Of a stretch of DNA of 64,000 nucleotides, positions 38,971-52,700 are shown piece after piece; within the stretch, counting starts at the first letter, position 1; every line of letters starts with the position of its first letter. The DNA lies in contig VWZF01003861.1 of the NCBI GenBank assembly GCA_013396755.1, forward strand, positions 84,995-148,994, given 5' to 3'. The DNA comes from Sclerurus mexicanus (Eukaryota; Chordata; Aves; Passeriformes; Furnariidae). The notes under the pieces are model-generated. The model was not told the origin of the DNA. It did no database searches and saw nothing but the letters and a program-made list of their open reading frames with translations. The position numbers and the translations under genes were made by a program.

Positions 38971-39299
38971 CCTTCTCAGGGGGGCTGTGTGTAATCTATA
39001 GGTGCTCATTGTCTGCCGTCACCACCCCAGTAGCTGTAACTTGCCAGTTGTGTTGGAGAGAAACAGGGAATAAAGAGAAATATCATCAATAATACGAAAG
39101 GCACGCCTGGGTGACCTGCTAAAGGCAGGACCCTACAGAGAGGGGGTTTTGTAAGGTCTGTGAGAATGTGGCTCAGGAAACAAGGCGTAGGAATGGGTAA
39201 TGACCAGAGACGGCAAGAGGAGAGACGGGGCAGGCTGTAGAAACAAAAATAATAAAAAAATAATAAAAAAGTCTAGGAGAAAGAGAAATATTGGAAAAA

Positions 39300-39392
39300 T
39301 TCTGCCTTGTGAGGCCCTGGCACAGGTTGCCCAGAGAAGCTGCGGCTGCCCCATCCCTGGAAGTGTCCAAGGCCAGGTTGGAGTTGGAGCAG
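39300..39392 (+). mobile_element. CR1 LINE fragment just upstream of the OBSCN start exon
   Basis: GAGGCCCTGGCACAGGTTGC through GTCCAAGGCCAGGTTGGAG; ends some 185 bases before the acceptor. Confidence 0.88.
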
Positions 39393-39576
39393 CAGCATGT
39401 TAACCTCAAATGTAAGAAATCTTCAGGACCAAAACCATTTCTTCTCACCCACAGTAAGGAGGACATTGAAAACGTGGTTGTTCCAAGACCACAAAGGTCC
39501 CAATACCACGGGAGTGCAGCGACTCTTTGCCTGCACCCTTTGCTCTCTGCTGACGTTTCTGCTTCTCCCTCTCTAG

Positions 39577-40715
39577 GAAGGAAGCCACGATGGATTTCAG
39601 CTCTCTCAGCGGCGTCCCCCGGTTCCTGACCCGGCCCAAAGCCTTCATGGTGTCTGTGGGGAAGGATGCCACCTTGAGCTGCCAGATCATTGGGAACCCC
39701 ATCCCTGTTGTGAGCTGGGAAAAGGATAAACTTCCAGTCCAGTCTGGGGGCAGGTTTAAGACCACGGAGGACGGGGATCTCTATCGGCTGACCATCTACG
39801 ACCTGAGCCTGGAGGACAGCGGCCAATACATCTGCCGGGCCAAGAACACCATCGGGGAAGCCTTCGCCGCCGTCAGCATCAAAGTGGGCGAGGAGACCAC
39901 AGTGACGGAGTCAGCCCCTTACTTCATCCAGAAGCCCTCCAACATCAAGGTGACGCTGGGAGAAGATGCCATGTTCAAGTGCAAAGTGCAGGGCAGCCCC
40001 CCGCTCTCGGTGAACTGGGAGAAGGACGGGAGGTACCTGCGCAACCAGGCGGATGCCGGGCGCTTCCAGATCGAGTCTGCGGGCGAGTCCAACGCCCTCA
40101 CCATCCAGTGTGCCCGCCTGGGGGACAGCGGCACCTACACGTGCCGGGCGGAGAACCTCATCGGCTCCGCCAGCGCCTCGGCCGCGCTGGTGGTGGAAAC
40201 ACACGGCTCTTCCAACCCGGGCAGCACCAACTTCGACTCCAGCTGCGGGAAGACGGCGTCCTTGTTGTCCCACTTGCAGAAGAGGCGGGAGGAGATCAGG
40301 AAGACGGACTTCTCCCACGGGACTTTTGACTCCACCTCTGCCCAGCCCTACTCGGCGGCAGAAGGGCTGGCTGGCATCGGCTACGGGCTCTCCCGGGACT
40401 ACGAGCGGGCCATGGGACTTGCCAAGGGGGCTCGGAATGCCACGTTCGGGGCACTGACACGCACGTGCAGCGTCACGGAGGGCAAACATGCCAAGCTGAG
40501 CTGCTACGTGACCGGGGAGCCCAAACCGGTGATCGTGTGGAAGAAGGACAATGAGGTCATTACGGAGGGCAGGCGGCACGTCATCTACGAGGACGACCAG
40601 GAGAACTTTGTGCTGAAGATCCTCTTCTGCAAGCAGGTGGACAATGGGCTGTACACCTGTACGGCCTCCAACCTGGCAGGGCAGACCTACAGCTCTGTGC
40701 TTGTCACCGTCAAAG
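39577..40715 (+). CDS. OBSCN: OBSCN start exon, Ig1-Ig2-spacer-Ig3
   Basis: Acceptor CCCTCTCTAG is at 39576. A 13-base 5' UTR piece precedes ATG 39590-39592, which has A at -3 and G at +4. Ig1 is about residues 9-99 (Cys31, Trp43, Cys82), Ig2 about 109-203 (Cys131, Trp143, Cys185) and Ig3 about 290-375 (Cys305, Trp317, Cys357). A spacer of about 85 residues between Ig2 and Ig3 includes a charged helical segment (TASLLSHLQKRREEIRK, residues 222-238) also present in human obscurin. By homology Ig1 should bind titin M10 and Ig3 myomesin. The donor is CAAAG/GTGGGT. The exon is strongly GC-rich, which creates long antisense open frames. Confidence 0.97.
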
Positions 40716-43700
40716 GTGGGTGCTTGTGTTTCTCAAGCCCCTGAGGAGGCAACCTCAAAGGGAGCAAAAGTGCCACCAAACTGCTGCAGAGGAGTGGGGT
40801 AGATGAGGACAAAGCCCTCCAGGTGTTATGGGCTGGAATAGGTGACCTGGGCAGAGAGTCCTATCACTGGGAGTTTTTTAGGAAGGGCATTAAAGAGGTG
40901 CCAGTCAGGGATGGGTGATGTAGAGCTGGCAGGTTGTGGAGCAGCTGGAGCCAACCAGATCTCTAAAGCTCCTGTCAGTCCTAGTTTTATAGTGACCAAA
41001 GAGATTCATTGCCATGCCCTGGATCAGATCTAATGCCCTGTCTTACCCTCCAGGCTTCAGTCACGTCTGGGTTTGTATTCCCCACAGGGTTTACCCAGAC
41101 TGGAACATGTGCCACTTAGACAGTAGTAGTGGAAACTCCTCCCTGCAAGGCGAGTGTGTCTGGCTGCCTTGGATCCCTTGGGGCACCCACCCCAACTCTA
41201 ATTACAGTCCATCTCAGCTTTCCTGTACAGTGACCCACCAGCAGCCTTGTTCTTGCCAGGCCTTCACCCTTTTCCCAGCTTGTGTTCCTGGATAGCCTGT
41301 GTTCCTTGGTTGCTTCTAGAAAACCTCCTAGGTCCAGGATGCCTCTGTTTGCCTTGGTCAGTGGTGAAGAACTTGCCTTCAGAGGGTCCCTCAACATTGG
41401 TGGAGGTCAGACCAAGCTCTGAATGAGAATAAAAATGTGACCTGCAGATTCCATAGAATCACAGAATGGTTTGAGTTGGAAGGGATCTTAAAGATCTACT
41501 TCCAACCTCCTCTGCCCAGACACCTTCCACTAGACCAGGTTGCTCCAAGCCCTGTCCAAGCTGGCCTTGGAAATTCCAGGGAGCTCTGAATTTTCAAGCT
41601 GCCGTGCCATTTGGCAAGGTGACAGCAGGCAGTTTGCAAGCCAGGCAGCACCTGTGAATGAGCTGCCAGAGCCAAAAGGGTTTGCCACTGTATTGGTAAA
41701 ACAGATTTTAAGAAGCAGCCAAACAGTTGGTTTTTTTTCCCCCTGGCAGCAAAAGAAATTAGAAATCCAAATAAGTAGGAATTGTGTTCCATGCTCATCT
41801 TTAAGACTCTCAGCTTTCATTTGATTTTCTGGTTTCCCTTTTCTGGACCTCTCTCCTCACACAGTCTTTGCCCTCGGTGTGGCTCAGTCCCTGCGTCCAT
41901 CAGTGACACCTGATCCATGGCACTCGCTGGCACTTGTCCCACCCATTGCTGTCCCCTGGAGGTGCTGAGTGGCTTTGGGAAGGGCATTTGTCCTCTTCCA
42001 TAAAGCTGGGATTACCTCAGAGCTGAAGACTGATCCTGGCCCTTGGGTGGGCGATCACTTCAAAGGTGGCCCAAGCTCAGCTCCTTGCAAAGACAAACAC
42101 CCCCTGCTCTTCCTGGGCTTCTTTGTTGATTCTCAATGGGTACAACCTGTTCCAAAGGAGGTGGGGAAAGCATGGGAAGCAGCAGGTCTGGGAGCAAACA
42201 CCATGGGGAAAAGGTTGTTGATCAATGTCCTTTGTCCAGAGACGCCTGTGAGTCAGAGGGACAAAGTGGAAATGTTTATGGATTGTTTCTTTGTTGCCCT
42301 GTGCCACGTTTGGCTTTCTGTCCAGGCCAAGGCTGCCATGGAAAATCTACATGTGTTGGTTATAATTAGGCCCTGATAAATGACTCTCCTTTGTGTCACC
42401 AGAAGTTCTTCTCAGCCCTCCCAAGAGAGCTCAGAATGATGCAGCAGCAAAGGGAGCTTTTCATTCTGTTGTCCATGTCACTGGTGGTGCTGTTTGCTCA
42501 TCTGCTGTCGGGTTTAGGGAGGGAGATGATCTTGCCCCACAACCTTCTTTTTGCTCAGTCATGTAGAAGAGGCTGGACTCTCCAAGCAGCCACCCTTAGA
42601 ATCAGAGAATCTCGGGATAGCAAAATCAGAGAATCTTGGGAAAGCAGAACCATAGACTCTCCTGAGTGGCAAGGGACCCAGAAGGACCATTGAAGTGCAA
42701 CTTCTAGCCCAGCATTCTGTCTGTAAGGTGGCTCTTAGCAGTGTGTCAGGGCATAGAAATGGGCACAGGTCAAAGCTCCAGAATTGTAGGATCAGAATGG
42801 TTTGGGTTGGAAGGGACCTTAAAGACGATCTCATTCCAACCCCCCTGCCATGGGCAGGGACACCTTCCACTAGACCAGGCAGTTCAAGCTGAGCCTGCGC
42901 CTTAAAGATTACTGAACTGGAAAAAAAAGAGATTTTTGAGCCGTTCCTAAATGAGATTTAGTGAATCAGGCTTAAAACTCAAAGGAGAGGCTACAGGGCA
43001 GAGAGTCACTCTCCCAGTTAAGGAAAACTGAAACTTGGTTAGATCTAGAAACATGTCTAGAGCAGGGATAAAATCACAGTCCATGCTCTGAGCTGTAAAA
43101 GAAGCTGGAAAATTCTTCCCAACAAACCAAAGAGTGGAGAGGGTGGGAGGAACATGAATAACCAGCTTAGGTTTCCTGAAGGCTTTGGAAATTTCCCTAG
43201 GCCTGTAAAGTTAGTAAGAACAGCACTCAGGTCTCCATCCTGGGCCAAGCAATGCTCATCAGAGTCCCTGAATAAAGCCATCAGATACTGTATGGGAAGG
43301 TTAAGGGTTGCCAGCCAAAGAGGGAAAACCAGGTTGGTGCTCAGGCCACTTCCCTCTGCCTCCGATCCGATGTGATTTTGGGTCATCACTGTCATGGCAC
43401 TCACGTTAGAGATCTGAAGGAGAATTGCCACTTGAGAAACGTGGAGTTAGAAAGGAAATTTGGAAAACGTGGGAACTAGGAAGAACAGAGGCACAGGATG
43501 GTGGAAGCCGGTCCAGTCACCTTTAGACAGCTCCTGTTGGGAGGATTTTCCACATTTTTACTCTCTCTGGGTCATTTTTATTAGGCAGAGGGAAAACTTG
43601 CCTCTGGAATAATAAATGGAGCGCCTGTGGGAATGTCAGCAATAAGCAAGAGGAAATGTAGGTGAGTGAGAAAGCAAGGTCCAAGAGACAGATATGCCTT

Positions 43701-46700
43701 GAGAAGGTTAGGAAAACAGTGGCTTCTCTGCAGGCTGCACCTATTCTTAGCAAAATATGTGTTAGCAGGGTTTACTTCTTAAAAATAACATCATTTTACT
43801 GCCAGTTTGCTTGTTGTGGACCAAACAAAAAAACCTGTGACACCCTGGAGAAACATCTCCTCAAGACAAGGAGCCAAACTCATCCCTGAGCTGTTTTCTT
43901 GCAGTTTCCTGCTAATTCCATGGGCTGCTCTGGCTCTGTGCTCCCTCAGGGTTTTGCTTTGCTGTGTCTGCCTTTTATTTTTCTCAGTAGCCAGGTTTTT
44001 GCAGATTTCTTATTTTATTTCTTATTTTCTTTGCCTCTCTCTGGCCTGGGCAGGGGGCTGGTTGTGGACCAGATGAATTTGGATGCCTACTCTTGAGAGA
44101 CCTGGGGTTCTGCTGTAGACCCCTGACCAAAATTAGCTCCGTCATACCAGGTACATGCTAGAGCATGAAGATACGTTCAGGAGAAGGAGGCTGGTGGGTT
44201 TTGAAGCCACTGGAACACCTCCAAAGCAGAAAAAGGAGTGAACTGGGTGCACCCCAGGCTTCAGTTCAGTTTATCAGCTGCTGTCTCTCTGACGCTCCGT
44301 TCAGAGTGAGATTGTGCATATGTCAGTAGGACAAGAGCAAAGTTGTTTTCAGAGGATATCTGTGATCCCAAGCTGCCAAAGATAGCCTTGTCCTGACTCT
44401 CCCTGGCTGGGAGAGCAGTGCTGTTGCTGCCACACATGTGGAAGAGTCAACCACCCCTTCTGTGTTTGTACATTTAGGAGCTTTTTCCTGGAATAGCTTT
44501 TTTTTTCTTTTTTTTTTTTTTCCCCCCCACCTTAGGTACTGCTTAGTGACTGTAAAGGGAGAGGGGTTAATGATATGGCCAGTTGCTCCAAGGATGGGAG
44601 AACACTTGTGAGCTTCTCAGGTGCTTCTCAGATTTCTTTTTGGCCCTTGCACGTTCTGTGTTCCCACTGACAGCTCCAGTCCCGCTCCTGTCTCAGCCAG
44701 CACCACTGCCTCCAGCTCCTGGAGCCTGCATCCTTCTGGTCAAAGCCTTCTCTGTCTCATGGAATCCCAGAATGGTTTGGGTTGGGAGGGAACTTAAAAG
44801 TCATCTTCTTCCAGCCCCCTGCCATGGGCAGAGACACCTCCCACTAGCCCAGGTTGCTCCAAGCCCAGTCCAACCTGGTTTTGAACAGTTCCAGGGATGT
44901 GGCCTTCACAGCTGCTCTGGAAAACCTCTGCCAGGGTCTCACCATGCTCACAGGGAAGAATTTCCTCCAAATACCCCACCCAACCCTGCCCTCTGGCAGT
45001 GTGAAGCCGTTCCCTGTTGTCCCACCACTTCATGCCCTTGTCCAAAGTCCCTCTCAGGATCCCTTGTATCCTCCTTATGTAGTGGAAGGTGCTCTAAGGA
45101 TCCTCTTGCTTGTCCTGTTTTGATCCCCCTGAATGGAAGCCTGAATGGGTGTTTCCAGAGGGGATACTTGGGATTGCAGGGCAGGAGTCTGAGTTTCCTG
45201 TCGGATAAAATAAAAAGGACAATTACAACATGGAGTGTGGGCAAGGCAGGTCTGCGTAACCAGGGCTGGAGGCTTTTCAAGGCAAGACTTTGACTTGCCT
45301 TAAACTGAGCTGCATTGAGGCAAAACATTTCTTAAAGAAATGATCAAGCTGATGTGGTGGGTGAGTGTCATCTTCCTGTTCCTGAACATCCTGGTTTTAA
45401 TCTTAGGAGAATGACCAAGGCCATTGATAACATTGCTCCCTTCAGATGTCCTGTTAAGCCTTTAGAGTTTGATGTCTTATTTAAACAGAAAAAGGGCAGG
45501 TTTCTGTTAGATATTAGGAAGAAATGCTTTGCTGTGAGGGTGGTGAGGCAGAATGGAGTCACAAAAACCAGCTGGGAGCTGGAGTAGTCATTATTGGAAG
45601 GGGAGGGTACATATCAAGACAGGATCTCTTGAAGAATGACTGGCGAAGTATCAGCATTGGCTAATCCAAGTCTGTGACCTGACTGTGGCACCAGTCCCGT
45701 GGCTGTGGCCACCAGCTGTCCTTCAGTCCAGCTCCCCTTTCTCCACTTTAGGGCTGGGGTATTGGGATGATGTCACAGCGCAGCTGTCACTGGAATTGAG
45801 CATGGCTCAGCTCATCAAATGAGCTCCCTCGCTGTCCTGCAGCTGTTTGGTGTCTTTGATCCCCTCTCTGGGTTCTCCCTAAGCCAGAGCTCTGCAGCCC
45901 TAGTGCTCGAGGGAGGCAGAGGCAGCTGGGGAGACTTGGGCTCATTCTCTGGTGCTTTGATTGCCTTTGACAAAAGCTGGTGCAGGGTCTTTGGTGCTGG
46001 TGGAGAGCACAGAAAACTCCTCCCTCAGTTACTTCTGTGTTTCCCCCCCATCAGTCCTGTGCTCAGACACCTCCCATCTTTCACATCGCTCTGCTGAGTT
46101 AATTTCTGCTGCAGGACCCCCAAAACATTGGTTCTTGCACCAGCTGGCCATCTCAGCTGCTCACACTCACCCAGAGCTGCTGTCCTGTGCCCTCTCCCAT
46201 GACCAAATTGTTTGTTATTGACCCAACAAGGATCACTTTTAAGGGCTTTTACTCTAACCTGGCCTTGGACACTTGTGGGATGGGGCAGCCACAGCTTCTC
46301 TGGGCAACCTGTGCCAGGGCCTGCCCACCCTCAAAGGGAAGGATTTCCTCCTAAAATCCCATCTAAATGTACTCTCATCACAACCCCTTGTTCCTCCCTC
46401 TCTGTTTTCACCCTCTTAAGAACCCACCATACCCTTCAAGGAGAAACTGAGGGATCTCGAAGTGAGGGAGAAGGAGTCTGCCACCTTCCAGTGTGAGGTG
46501 CCTGTCCCTAGCACAGAGACATCCTGGTTCAAGGAGGAGACCAAGCTCAGGCAGAGCAAGAAGTACAACATCGAGGAGGAGGGCACGTACCGCCGGCTCA
46601 CCGTCCAGAACGTCACCGCCGACGATGATGCTGTTTACATCTGCGAGATGAAAGAGGGGAGCAGGACCATTGCAGAGCTGTCTGTCCAAGGTAAGAAGGA

Positions 46701-49700
46701 TTCTTGGTACTCCAGACTGGCCAAATCTTGCCTGCCAATAAGATTGATGCATGAAACTCCAGGCTCGACCTTGTGAATGGAACTTACTCCATCATGTGTG
46801 TGTTGAGGGGGAGCAGAGTCCCTTATGGTGTGAGAGGAATCACAGAATATCCGGAGTTGGAAAGGACTCACTGAGATCATTCAGTCCAACTTCTGGCCCT
46901 GCACAGACACCCCAACAATCCCACCATATCCCTGAGAGCATTGTCCAAACAGTCCTGGAGATCTGGCAGCCCTGGCGAGCCTGTTCACCCTCTGGGAGAA
47001 GAACCTTTTCCTGAGATCCAACCCACTTGCCCCCCAACACAATTTCATGCCATTAAATGAAAAGAATTAGAGATTTGTGTGGTTGGTCAGTGGGTCCCTG
47101 GGACTCCTGCCATGGTGTGTCTGGGATATGGGGTCAGAGAGCAGGCACAGATTGAGTTACTGCACAGGATGTGTTGCCTGGTGGGGATCTACACTGAAGG
47201 AACCTTCTGAGGTGTCCTGAGCTGTAGCCCAGCACTGTAGACTTCCCTCACCATGATCACAAGCACCAGGTGGGTCCCCTGGCACTGTCACACACATCTT
47301 GTCTGGTCTCCAGTGACCACAGTAGTGAATCTTGTCCAAGAATGGTGCTGACCACGTTGGGAAGTGGGTTTAGCAGCTGTGGTTTGTGGTCTGATGTGTG
47401 GTGAAGTCAGCACCAGGATGGTTGAAATTGGAAACCAGATCCATGCTCCAGATCTCTGACATCTGGAGATGTTCTCTGGAGTCTGGAAAGGTGATAAGAG
47501 AAGGGGATAATGTGGATATTCATGTTCAAGTTTCCTGAGTCTGGTTGTTTCGGAGAAGCAGGTTGTTGCACCTTCCATTAGGTCTAGACCAGCAAAGCTC
47601 TGTAAGCGTGTTTGGCCCAGCAGGACAGCTGGTATTTCTTCACTTGTTTGTGCTGCAATGGTATGTTCCATTAAAAAGAGAGTGACTGAGCCAGGTGGAG
47701 CTCTCTGCAGGGGAAGGAGGCAGAGCCTTCCTGGGGGAGCCTTGGGAGGAGAAGATTTTGAGAGATTAAGGAGAATTTGGATTTGGGAGAAGGTGAGAGC
47801 ATGGCTGAGGGTAAAGGGCTGCAGGGATGGGGACACTGCTGAGGGCAGTAAGGTCAAAGAGGACGATGAGCAGAGAATCAGGTCTTGAATGCCACTGATA
47901 GAATCTGTGCCTCGGCTGTTCCCTCATGAAGGAGTTCAGCGTTGCTTCTCATTAAACATCTCGGGGGGATCTGCCTGGGTAAGGGCTCTTCCACCATCCA
48001 AAGATTGTTCTGGAGTGAAAGCCAGTCACCCTCTGTCAGCTGGAGTTGTCTCCTGGTACTTTGTCCAATCTTTCCTGTGAACAGTCACATCTTGGAAATT
48101 TGAGGTTATTCTAATAAGTGATAATCATCACAGTCACAAATGAATGAAAGGACATCAATTCCACTTGAATTTCTGGGTCGAATCGAAGAAGAAATCTGAG
48201 GGGTTTGATGTATTTCCTATTAATTCAGGTGACTGGTGTTTGTCGTCTCGGTTACTTAACTGGCTGGTAACTCTGATGGAGGCAGAACCCCAAAAACAGA
48301 CAAGAGACCTGTCTGGCTTAAGACTGACCTACTTCAGCAAAGTTTTAATTTGAATTCCCAGCATGTCTGGGTGGTGGGATCTGTATCACTGCCAAATCCG
48401 TTCTTGGCAAGGCCACGTACCTTGTGTTTACCCACAGCAGGCTCTGGTGGTGGATGAGAGACATGAGTGACCGCAGTCAAACAAGATTGCCCCTCTCTCT
48501 TTGAAGGCCAAAACGAGCCCTTGGGATTATCTGTTCCGGTGACTCAGAGCCTGGGAATTCATGTAGGGATGTCTGCATGGCGCCTGTAATGTTTTGGTTA
48601 GGTGTGGGCTAGTCCTGTTTGCAGTTGGGATGGGCCGGTGTTGTCCAAGTCTCTAATCCTGCCATTTGCTGATGGTCGCTGTTTCTCATTTGAAGGGAAC
48701 ATCATCAAAAAGCTTCCAAGAAAGACTGCAGTGTTCCTAAACGACACAGCCACCTTCTGTGTGGAGCTGGAGAAGGACTGCCAGAACATCCGGTGGCTCA
48801 AAAACAAAGAAGAAGTGAAGCCCAGTGACCGAATCTCCATCATGCGCTCTGGCAAAGAGCACACCATGACCATCCGAGAGTGCAAGATGGAAGATGCCGG
48901 GGAGATTGCCTTCCTGGCTGATGAAAGCAGGACTTCCACCCAGTTCACTGTGACCAGTAAGCTTCACTTTCCTTTGGCCTCAGTGTCTTCCCCAGAGGGC
49001 AGGTGCTCCTGGTGTTGTTTGAGGTATCGCCGTGGTAAATTTGTTGTCCAAAGACAGCAGGAGGTTTGATGTCTGCCACAAAAAGCCAACAGCCTGAACA
49101 TGAGTGTTATGAGGTGTTTTGGAGGGATCATAACACAGAGAGAAGAATTCCAGAGTGGTTTGGGTTGGAAGGGACCTTCAAAATCATCTCATTTCAACTC
49201 CCTGTCATGAGCCAGGACATCTTCCACTAGACCAGGTTACTCAGAGCCCCATCCAACCTCACCTTGAACACTTGCAGGGATGGGGAACTCACAACTTCTC
49301 TGGGCAAGAGCAGTCCTGGGGAAAAGACATGGCACAAACACATATCTTAGCTGACAGAGTAGTAGCAGAAGGTGCAATGTCCTTGAGGTTGGACCTGAAA
49401 TGAAATTTTGGTGAAGCTGTCTAATTTTATTTAGCCTTATTTTGGTGACACTGCATTTCCCGGGCTAAATCTGCTTCATTTAAGACAAAACTGCACATGG
49501 TTTCTGGCTCTGCTGCAGTTCTGGTCTCTATGTGAACAAATATTCCATTCTAGGGCCAATTTGGGAAGAATGATACTTTTTTTTTTTCTCCCACCACCAC
49601 CTCCAAACTGCAATCAGTCAGTGGCAAACTAGAATCTTTTATTTAAAGATTAGTAACTGCTGTGTTATCTAAACTTGGCTGGGGCATCCTGATGCCACTG

Positions 49701-52700
49701 AACTAAAATGAGAAAAAAATTGGTGTCACATTTGGCTCTGTGACAATTTCTGAGGTATTTTGGAAAGCTGTAACATCCGATCAACTCAATGGGAACGACA
49801 AAGTTCAATTTGATTTCAGAGTCTGTTCTTTAAGTTATTAAGGAAGTGTTAATTAATGGCACAGAAAAAGGTGAGAAGCTGCTTTGCAGCAAACAGGTAT
49901 CACTGAAGAAAATATTGCGTTACCATTTCTGGTGGTATAAGGTCAAGAGATCTCCTTCCAGGGCTTAGTACTCAGCTTAATGTTACCCTACTGAGACCTT
50001 TGACATCTAGCTCTGCCCAGCAGAGCTCCTGACAGGCTGGTAACTGTGCACCCCAAAACACTTAGGTGGCTATTTATGTAAGGAAGGAAAAGTGAGATTG
50101 AGAGCCTTGAGATTTCCTATTTTTACACTTGGTGCATCTCTGACCATCTGCTGGGAGAATCCTGTGTGCTGTGCTCACCTCTTTTTCAAATTAGCTGGGC
50201 AAAACTGGTGCTGGCTCTTCAGAGAGCATTTATAACATACACGTAATGTTTGTGTATTATTTGCTCTGTTTTAAAGGTGGATAAGCTGGCCAGGAAGAAG
50301 ATGAGTTGTCCCAGAGCTCAGTTCTTAGTTTAGGCTCATCCTACAGGCTCCCTCCGCTGTCAGGAATACTTGAGGGTGTGGGATTGTTTCCCCTGTCTCC
50401 CACACCTTCTCTGAGCTGGGATGAATTGCTCCGGAGCGTGATGTTCTCCATGGGATTACAGCTGGAGTCTGGTTGACTGATTTAACCCAGACACCTTTCA
50501 AATAGCCAAAATTAAATGAAATGAATCCTTTGCCGCATCAGTAGAGGCGTAACTAGAGCATATCAGATAATTCCTGCCCTCTTGGCCCTATCGGTGAATA
50601 ACCCTGATGGGACTTGAGCCTTTTCTAAAGGGTTCAAAAGGAATGAGAGGGTGAATGTGAATATTCATTATGCAAGTACCTGCAGGGAGAAGTTTGTGGC
50701 CTCAGGTACCATAAAATAACCACATCTCCTCAGGTGTAGGGTGGGGACATGCCTTTATGTCATTTGTTTTTGAAGTTAATTCCCCACCCCAAAATCTGGT
50801 TCTGCATGAATTAGTAAAACAGAGACCCCCAACAATACTATTAATTAGCCACAATTAAGACAAAGTTACAACACACCTTCTGAGTGGGGATAATATAAAA
50901 TACAGAAGCAGGACAGATACCCAGATGAAAGAGGCTGCAGAGAAGATCCAAACCTGTGTGACAAAGATCTGAGGTGTCCATAATTTGAAAAGGTTTGAAC
51001 AACCTGTGGTGGTGGTTTGGCCCATCTTCTGATGAAAATAAGGAAAGGAGTGTTAGTCTGCTTTGCCCAGGAGCTGTGTAGGCAGCAGGGGGGGGTCTGA
51101 AGATTTAAGTCTACAAAGTCTTTGTTGACAATTTTAATATTGTGTAGAAATCACATGTTTCTGTGGAGATGTGAGTATTGTAAGTTAAAAGGTGAACTCG
51201 ATCCCTGGGGTCTCTTACAACCATAATGATTCTATGATCTTTGTGTAATGCAGCCCAAAAGCATCTTCTATCCATTCTCTTGCTTTTCCATCTCACATCA
51301 ATGTTTTATGGAAGTTTCTTAAGCAGGAGTAACTCTTAGTCCAGCCTAAGCTTTTTTGCTGATGCACAGTGGCTTTTCCACTCTGCCATCAACTTGTTCC
51401 TCTGTGACTTTTTTTTCTTGTGCAGCGCCCAAAAAGCCTCCCACCCAACCTCCAGCTGACCCTGTGGTGAAAAATAAAACAGAAACCTCAGTGACACTGG
51501 CATGGTCCCCTCCAAAGATGGACCGCCCTATTCCAGTCGACGGATACATCGTGGAACGCAAGAAACTCACCGGCTTCACCTGGGTGAGGTGCCACGAGTC
51601 CCACGTCCCTGTCCCCGAGCTCACGGTGAGCAACCTGGCAGAAGAGGCTGATTATCAGTTCAGGGTGTCTGCAGTCAATGCCTACGGGCAGAGCCCCTAC
51701 CTGGAATTCCCCGGGAGCTTCCACCTCGGTGAGCACCAAACCTGCTGGTTCTCCTGCTTTGTGTCAACCACTGAGCATCCCCAGAGAGGTGGTGGTTGGG
51801 TTTCTGTGGTAGGACTTTGAGTGTGTAGAATAGATTCCAATGTTTCACACCAGGCTGTGTGAGAGGCAGAGCTCTCTGCAATGGACCTTAAGCTTATTAA
51901 GGCTTCTTCTAGGCTTGATATGAAAGTAAAAATTGAGGTGGAGTTATGATATAATTTTCAATACGTGCATGAGATATCGATCTTGCACCTAGAGGATATT
52001 TTTGGGTGGTCATACCATCATGAAATTCAAATTCTAGCCAGTTTCTCCTTAGTCTTGGAGTTAGTAGGAGAAATGTGGGGGTTTACTTTATTTCTAGGGT
52101 GCCAGTGAGCCCCTGGAATCATTGGGTGCAATGGCTTTGCTTCTTCCTTTGATTCACTGCACAGACCTCAGGCATGCTGTGTCTTGTTATGGTGTCACTC
52201 TTTCCCCTCGCTGTCTGAAAGTGCCCATGTTTTCCAAGAATATCTGCAAGTGGCTAGTAGGGATGTCGAGAAGTGACTCCTTAGGATCCTTCTGAAAACT
52301 GAATTGTACTGGTTAATAAATAAATAACACACTTGTAGGGAAACCTGGGTGTTTCTGACTTATGCCTTTGTGTATCTTGGGGATAAAAAAAAAAAATCAG
52401 TAAAATATGCCTGTTCTTTCCCTGAAATAAACAGGATTTACCCTAACTCCAGACATCAGTTACTTGGAGACCAACCATGCATTATATTCAGTGCATTCAA
52501 ATTATATAGGACTGCATGATTTTATTCTCATGCCTTGTTTACCCTGATATCTTCGTTCTCAGGCTGCACTATCCTCCAGCAGGGCTGTCTTGTGTTTTGT
52601 TCTCAGAGATGTGTGTTGTTGTTCTTCCCTAGAACCAGTGCTGGCTGTGAAAAGCCCCCTGACAACAGCAGAAGTTGTCCCTGGAGGGGATGCCCTGTTT

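Larger units (their letters stand above)
27715..39576. other. Intergenic or OBSCN 5' region
   Basis: No coding gene is recognised. It contains CR1 fragments near 28.4, 29.5, 29.9, 34.4, 37.5, 38.4, 38.6 and 39.3 kb. The part around 30.6-33.7 kb is GC-richer and almost CR1-free, and includes a promoter-like cluster at 31.8-31.9 kb. Non-coding 5' exon(s) of OBSCN are expected here because the first coding exon begins at a splice acceptor. Confidence 0.55.
40716..46420 (+). other. OBSCN intron after Ig3 exon (5.7 kb)
   Basis: It holds six CR1 fragments (41450, 42596, 42787, 44757, 45490 and 46254) and a T/C-rich tract at 44499-44528. No exon was recognised. Confidence 0.85.
48957..51425 (+). 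other. OBSCN intron Ig5-FN3 (2.5 kb)
   Basis: CR1 fragments at 49147-49308 and 51190-51240. No exon was recognised. Confidence 0.85.

Noticed and set aside
39911..40579. Long antisense open frame (222 codons) opposite the first OBSCN exon
   Set aside because: It is a shadow of a GC-rich, strongly conserved sense exon and matches no family.
44583..45293. Open frame of 236 codons in an OBSCN intron
   Set aside because: Most of it is the antisense of a CR1 3' end.
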